Assembly: GCA_002339265.1 (NCBI GenBank)
Contig: DDKG01000202.1
Span: 1-8,505, forward strand
From: Massilia sp. UBA2604
Lineage (GTDB): Bacteria; Pseudomonadota; Gammaproteobacteria; Burkholderiales; Burkholderiaceae_D
Direction: 5' to 3'
Length of the DNA stretch: 8,505 bases
Each line of letters opens with the position of its first letter. Position 1 is the first letter of the stretch. Positions 4,670 to 8,505 of this stretch are shown here, piece after piece. Below the pieces are notes generated by a model. The model was not told the DNA's origin, did not search any database, and was given only the letters and a program-made list of their open reading frames with translations. The position numbers were made by a program, and so were the translations under genes.

Positions 4670-6523
4670 TCAGGCCGCCACCGCGATCGGCGACGCCATG
4701 CCGGGATAGAAGTCCATGCCCGCGTCCCCGCACATGCCGACCACCGGGATCGTGACCACGATCGTGGTGCCGGAATCGAGTCCGCTGCTGATCGAAAATG
4801 AGCCGCCCAGGATGCCGACCCTTTCCTCGATCCCGACCAGGCCGAACGAACCATGGCGGTTACGGCTGCCCGGCTGCATGCCGACGCCGTTGTCGCGGAT
4901 GGTCATGGTCAGCATATCGGCCTGTTGCTGCAAGGCAATCCTGACCCTGGTGGCGCGTGCATGCCGCGCTACGTTGTTGAGCGACTCTTGCAGGATGCGG
5001 AAGAAGGCGGTCGCGCAATGGTCGTCGATGCGGTGTTCGCCGTCGTCGTCGACCAGTTCGCACTCGATTCCCGTGCGGCGCGCGAAATCGGCCACTTGCC
5101 AATCGACCGCCGCCGACAGGCCCAGGTCCAGCACATTGGGACGCAGGTCGTTGATGATCTGGCGCACGCTGCGGATGGTGACGTCGATCTGGCGCACCGT
5201 GGCGTCGGCCCGCGCATGCAGGCGCCGGTGGCCGCCGCGAGTGCGGTTGGCAAGGAGCTCGGCCTCGATCTTCAGCGCCAGCAGGTTCTGCGCCAGGTCG
5301 TCGTGGATTTCGCGCGCGATGCGCTTGCGCTCGCCTTCCTTGATCTGCTCGGCGTGCGCCGCCAGCAGGCGCAGCTTCTCGTTGCTGGACTGCAGCTTGG
5401 CCTGGCTGGCGCGCAGCTCGCGCGTCATTTCCTCGGCCATGCGCAGGGCATTGCGGCGCGACGAGGCCAGGGTCTGGAACAGGGCGTAGAGCAGGGCCGC
5501 GCTCATGCTGGCGGCGAAGCCGGCCAGCCACGGGTAGTACATGTCGAAACGGGTGTACAGCGCCGACTTGGCGACGCTGAAGTCGGCGCGCCATACGCGG
5601 TCGTTGAACTCGATCGGCAGGCTGGCCGCGAACACGCTGCTGTCGTCCGGCGGCGGCGGGGGCTTGGGGTGCGTGTCGGTGGCCAGGCTGTCGTACAGGA
5701 CGGCGCGCGGGACCGGCTCGCCCGGCTCGGGCGACAGCTCCGTCAGCTCGGTCAGGATCAGGCGCACGCCTTCGACCGGGAATTCGTCCAGTACATCGCT
5801 GACCAGCGGCGTGACGCCAAAACCGAGTCCGACCGATCCGACATAGGCCAGCCGCCGCTCCTCCACGCTGGTGGCGGGCAGGGGGCCGCGGTAGACCGGG
5901 AGGCGCAGCGCCAGCGCATTCTGGTTGGGACCGGGCCGCAGCGTGATGCGGGTGCCGGACGAACCCGGCACGCCGGTGTCGCGTGCACGGGCCAGCTCGC
6001 GCCGGACCACGCCGCGTACCTCGAGGTCCAGGCCCAGCTTTTCGTACAAATCCGGTGTCAACGGTTCGATGAACAGCAGCACCGTGTAGGTGTCGCGGTC
6101 GGCCGAAGGATGCAGGGGGGCGAAGCGCTCGAACCCGTGTTCCAGCAGCCGCGCGCGCAATTCTTCGTTCAGTGCGGGCAAGCCGTCGGCGCGTACCGCT
6201 CGCGCATAGTTGATCACCACGATGCCAGGGAAGTTGCGCTTGATGTCGAGCTGGTCGACGTATTGGCGAAACTGGGCGGCGCTGGTGTCGGGATTGATGC
6301 GGAACAGCCCTGCCGCCCCGCGCAGGATGTCGCCATAGCTCTTGATGCGGGCATCGATATTGTATTGGGCGGCGCGCGCCATGCCGCGAAACCGCGCCTG
6401 GGCATCGCTTTCGATCGCCTCCGTCGTGGCGAAGAAAACGCCGGCGCCGAAGGCCAGCGACAGCAGCACGCCCGTGATCAGCGTGGCTGGCGCGAACATT
6501 CCGGGAGGTCGATCTGAGGACAT
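4670..6523 (-). CDS. CHASE-domain sensor histidine kinase, NarL/HisKA_3 type
   Basis: This 617-aa inner-membrane kinase senses an extracytoplasmic ligand and should phosphorylate a NarL/LuxR-type response regulator, absent from the window. TM1 is about residues 9-33 (FAPATLITGVLLSLAFGAGVF on from residue 10, split by charged flanks). The periplasmic CHASE domain spans about 85-280 (FPGIVVINYAR near 98-108), followed by a proline run (288-292). TM2 is about 329-353. A coiled coil (358-400) leads to the HisKA_3 dimer/phosphoacceptor segment REIHDDLAQNL with H407. The ATP-binding domain has the N box LQESLNNVARHA (511-522), DNGVGM (544-549) and GSFGLVGIEERV (558-569), all intact. The ATG at 6523 is chosen; an in-frame TTG at 6571 would add 16 residues with little support. 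A weak GAGA precedes the ATG. The C-terminal tail after residue 595 is a short non-conserved extension containing one Cys. Confidence 0.92.
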   Translation of the reverse strand: MSSDRPPGMFAPATLITGVLLSLAFGAGVFFATTEAIESDAQARFRGMARAAQYNIDARIKSYGDILRGAAGLFRINPDTSAAQFRQYVDQLDIKRNFPGIVVINYARAVRADGLPALNEELRARLLEHGFERFAPLHPSADRDTYTVLLFIEPLTPDLYEKLGLDLEVRGVVRRELARARDTGVPGSSGTRITLRPGPNQNALALRLPVYRGPLPATSVEERRLAYVGSVGLGFGVTPLVSDVLDEFPVEGVRLILTELTELSPEPGEPVPRAVLYDSLATDTHPKPPPPPDDSSVFAASLPIEFNDRVWRADFSVAKSALYTRFDMYYPWLAGFAASMSAALLYALFQTLASSRRNALRMAEEMTRELRASQAKLQSSNEKLRLLAAHAEQIKEGERKRIAREIHDDLAQNLLALKIEAELLANRTRGGHRRLHARADATVRQIDVTIRSVRQIINDLRPNVLDLGLSAAVDWQVADFARRTGIECELVDDDGEHRIDDHCATAFFRILQESLNNVARHARATRVRIALQQQADMLTMTIRDNGVGMQPGSRNRHGSFGLVGIEERVGILGGSFSISSGLDSGTTIVVTIPVVGMCGDAGMDFYPGMASPIAVAA

Positions 6524-6665
6524 GCGGTGGTCTCGAAAATACGGGGCGGCAGGCAATCGCTTCTGGGGCAATACCTACGGTCAACACGCTAAGCAATGTG
6601 TGACGAGACAGGAGCTATCAGGTTTACTAGGTTTTACAAAAACACGACGTCTTGCGGTGAGGCGA

Positions 6666-6679
6666 CGGACATATGTCCG
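6666..6679. promoter_or_regulatory. 14-bp perfect palindrome CGGACATATGTCCG upstream of the kinase
   Basis: The site is fully self-complementary, two CGGACAT half-sites meeting without a spacer, about 143 bp upstream of the kinase ATG and 25 bp past the terminator of the preceding gene. This is the expected form of a dimeric regulator's operator. The spacer 6524-6665 also holds GTTTT/AAAAC inverted arms (6631-6635 and 6639-6643); no convincing core promoter was identified in it. Confidence 0.5.
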
Positions 6680-6703
6680 AGCGAAAGGGCATCGCATTTT
6701 TAT

Positions 6704-6741
6704 AAAAAAAAAAGCGCCGCGACCATGGGCCGCAGCGCTTT
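6704..6741 (-). terminator. Intrinsic terminator of the metallophosphoesterase gene
   Basis: In the minus direction AAAGCGC-T-GCG pairs with CGC-C-GCGCTTT across a 9-nt loop (one internal mismatch, 6718/6734), and the stem runs directly into ten T residues (the A-run at 6704-6713 on the plus strand). It lies 24 bp past the stop codon at 6766. The form is classic for Rho-independent termination and separates this gene from the kinase. Confidence 0.92.
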
Positions 6742-6765
6742 CGTGATGGCTGGTGACCAGCGGCT

Positions 6766-8505
6766 TTAGTTGAAGCTCAGGCCATTATTGCTGGCGTTGC
6801 TGACCTTCTTGCCTTTCAGGTCCACCGTGAAATGGTCGCTCGGCTTGGCCGAACCCAGGCCCTTCAGGATGGCGAACACCTGCTTGAACTGGTTCTGGAA
6901 CGGCACGTGCACCGGGTTCTGGTCGGACGGCTTGTCGCCGACCTTGACGATGGCCGCCGGAGTGGCGGGGAAGGCCGCCATCAAGACCTTGTACTGGTTC
7001 ACGCGCTGCTGGCCCATGTCGCGCAGGGCCAGTTCGCCCGCATACACGGTGCGGTGGAAGTCGCCATAGAAATCGTAGGCCGAGATGGCGGCGAAATCGT
7101 CCAGGCGCAGGCCGGCCGCGGTGGCCAGCTTGTCGGCGCGCGCGGTGGCCTCAGCCCAGTCGGTGGCCAGGGTCGAAGCCGCCGCTGCGGTGCCAGCTGC
7201 CGTGCCCGGTGCGGCGCAAGTGGCGGTCAATGGCACCACGCCAGGCGCGTCCTTCAGCTGGGCCAGCGTCACCTTCGTCTGCAGCTGCGACAGGATCAGC
7301 ATCTGCTTGCCGTCCAGCGCCATCGCCGCTTCCTTCATCTCGCATGGCCAGTATTCGTCCATGAAGCGCAGGCGCGACAGTTCGCCGAAGTACTGATGGG
7401 TGTACTCACCGTAGGAACGGGTCTCGAGGATGTCGCGGTCCCAGCGCTTGGCGGCGTCGGCCGGCACCGAGCTGCCCTTCAGGTAATCGTTCTCGACTAC
7501 GTAGTGCGGGAACAGTTCGGCAAAGCGCGGCACCGTGTTCAGGGGCATGGTCTGGACGTCGATCGTGTCCTGGTCTTTATAGGTGACGATCTTGTAGGCC
7601 GCGCCGTACACCGCCAGCGACGGCGACTGGACGTTGACCAGGTAGTTGCCGCCGGCATCCTGGTGGTCGTTGGTGCCGTTGAAGTGCATGTGGCCGCCGA
7701 CGTGCAGGCGCAGGCCGGTCGCGGCGACGGCATTGGCGACGGTCTGGTCCGGCACGCGCGCGGTCTGGAAGGCGCCCGACTTGAACACGGCCTTCATGGC
7801 CGCGGTCTGGTTGGCGTAGAAGTCCATGGTCGGATAATGCGAGAAGGCCATCAGCTGCTTGCCTTCGGCCTTGGCGCGGGCGGCGACCGACTTGATGTAG
7901 TCCATCAGGAACATCTTGTGGGTGATGACCTTGTTCCAGCCGGCGTTGCCGGCGCCATCGTAGCCCTTGAAGTCGTGCGGCTTGGCCGGATCGAATTTCG
8001 CGTTCGGGACGAACACGTTGGCGTCGATCGAGAGCAGCCACAGGCCCTTGACCGGCTCGACCAGGTAGGTGCTGTCGATCATCTGCGTGCACTTGGTGAA
8101 GGCTTTACCGAGCTTGGCTTCGCCGGCCGCCTTGTAGGCGCCGCCCGAGCCCTCGAGGCAGATCTCGAACTGGCGGTTCTTCACCGCGGCCTGGGTGGAC
8201 GCTTCTTCATAGGTATATTTTCCGCCGGTGTACTTGCTGAACGGGGTTTCCCACAGCAGGTCGGCCTTGTTCGGCATGAAGCCGAATTCCGCCATCTTGG
8301 TCATCAGGCGTTCGGTGCCTTGCTCCATGATCTGGTCGGTGCAGATCACGGTGGGGTCCTTGGCGACGCAGGCCGGATTGCCGGTGGCGAAGATCTTCTG
8401 TTCCTTGCCGTCCTTGGTCAGGAAGTCGTTCTTGCCGGCTTCGTTGTCGTCGTAGGGCTCGACCGGATCGTGGTTGCCCGGCGCCAGGAAGAAGCGCATG
8501 CCCTT
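6766..8505 (-). CDS. Metallophosphoesterase (calcineurin-like), N-terminus cut by window edge
   Basis: About 579 C-terminal residues are visible; the frame is open through the right edge, so the true start and the first metal-binding motifs (DxH and GDxxD) lie outside. Visible family motifs are GNHD (residues 10-13 of the visible part), SHYP (222-225) and GGHMHFNG (about 270-277), which supply the remaining ligands of a dinuclear metal centre. It should hydrolyse a phosphomono- or diester; the substrate is not indicated. The catalytic domain ends near residue 330. A C-terminal region of about 250 residues follows, with an alanine/threonine-rich linker (CAAPGTAAGTAAAASTLA) and no fold I recognise. 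Several Cys residues (for example in NPACVAK, ICTDQ and EICLEG) would suit a periplasmic, disulfide-bearing protein, but the signal peptide region is not in view. It is followed by a strong terminator. The methionine at 8499 is internal, since GNHD follows directly. Confidence 0.85.
   Translation of the reverse strand, partial: KGMRFFLAPGNHDPVEPYDDNEAGKNDFLTKDGKEQKIFATGNPACVAKDPTVICTDQIMEQGTERLMTKMAEFGFMPNKADLLWETPFSKYTGGKYTYEEASTQAAVKNRQFEICLEGSGGAYKAAGEAKLGKAFTKCTQMIDSTYLVEPVKGLWLLSIDANVFVPNAKFDPAKPHDFKGYDGAGNAGWNKVITHKMFLMDYIKSVAARAKAEGKQLMAFSHYPTMDFYANQTAAMKAVFKSGAFQTARVPDQTVANAVAATGLRLHVGGHMHFNGTNDHQDAGGNYLVNVQSPSLAVYGAAYKIVTYKDQDTIDVQTMPLNTVPRFAELFPHYVVENDYLKGSSVPADAAKRWDRDILETRSYGEYTHQYFGELSRLRFMDEYWPCEMKEAAMALDGKQMLILSQLQTKVTLAQLKDAPGVVPLTATCAAPGTAAGTAAAASTLATDWAEATARADKLATAAGLRLDDFAAISAYDFYGDFHRTVYAGELALRDMGQQRVNQYKVLMAAFPATPAAIVKVGDKPSDQNPVHVPFQNQFKQVFAILKGLGSAKPSDHFTVDLKGKKVSNASNNGLSFN

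Noticed and set aside
4853..6517. Plus-strand 554-codon open frame antisense to the kinase
   Set aside because: Low-complexity composition with no recognisable domain; the opposite strand has all kinase boxes.
6524..6571. TTG start adding 16 residues to the kinase
   Set aside because: TTG is a rare start, the Shine-Dalgarno spacing is poor, and the ATG at 6523 gives a normal short cytoplasmic lead into TM1.
8497..8499. ATG at 8499 as the metallophosphoesterase start
   Set aside because: The GNHD motif follows within eight residues, while the family needs upstream DxH and GDxxD motifs; the frame is also open to the window edge.
1..8505. tRNA, rRNA, insertion sequence or integrase features
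   Set aside because: No tRNA cloverleaf, rRNA-like stretch, transposase motif or terminal inverted repeat pair was seen on either strand.

Overview
The window is high-GC DNA with dense, mostly minus-strand genes. Protein style and gene content suggest a betaproteobacterium, most likely Oxalobacteraceae (Massilia/Telluria-like). That placement is inference from protein recognition only; no marker gene is present.

Left part (1-3202): a minus-strand pair encodes a 2Fe-2S ferredoxin/FAD/NAD(P)H reductase (1122-2150) followed, 36 bp later, by an MFS exporter that runs off the left edge. A divergent plus-strand gene (2309-3202) encodes a YeeZ-like NAD(P)-dependent epimerase/dehydratase relative. 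A 158-bp divergent spacer holds a palindrome and a weak promoter candidate.

Middle part (3203-4669): an AT-rich promoter region drives a small Cro/CI-like helix-turn-helix protein (3344-3616). Convergent to it, across a strong hairpin terminator, lies the most unusual gene of the window (3672-4415, minus). Its 247-aa product joins a GRDP-like (DUF1399-type) N-terminal domain to nine tandem 13-residue units of the form TAFCGMPNKQASD, each with exactly one cysteine. It looks like a multi-core peptide precursor or a cysteine-array metal/redox protein. No maturation enzyme is visible in the window.

Right part (4670-8505): a CHASE-domain, NarL-type sensor histidine kinase (4670-6523, minus) lacks a partner response regulator in the window. 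CGGACAT motifs flank it: a 14-bp palindrome upstream and two copies 10 bp apart just beyond its stop codon. A large metallophosphoesterase (6766-8505, minus, N-terminus cut by the window edge) ends in a textbook intrinsic terminator.

Working hypothesis: the kinase, the CGGACAT sites and the repeat protein may form one regulated module. The sequence supports only their adjacency, common strand and shared motif. The other genes look like ordinary housekeeping or accessory metabolism.
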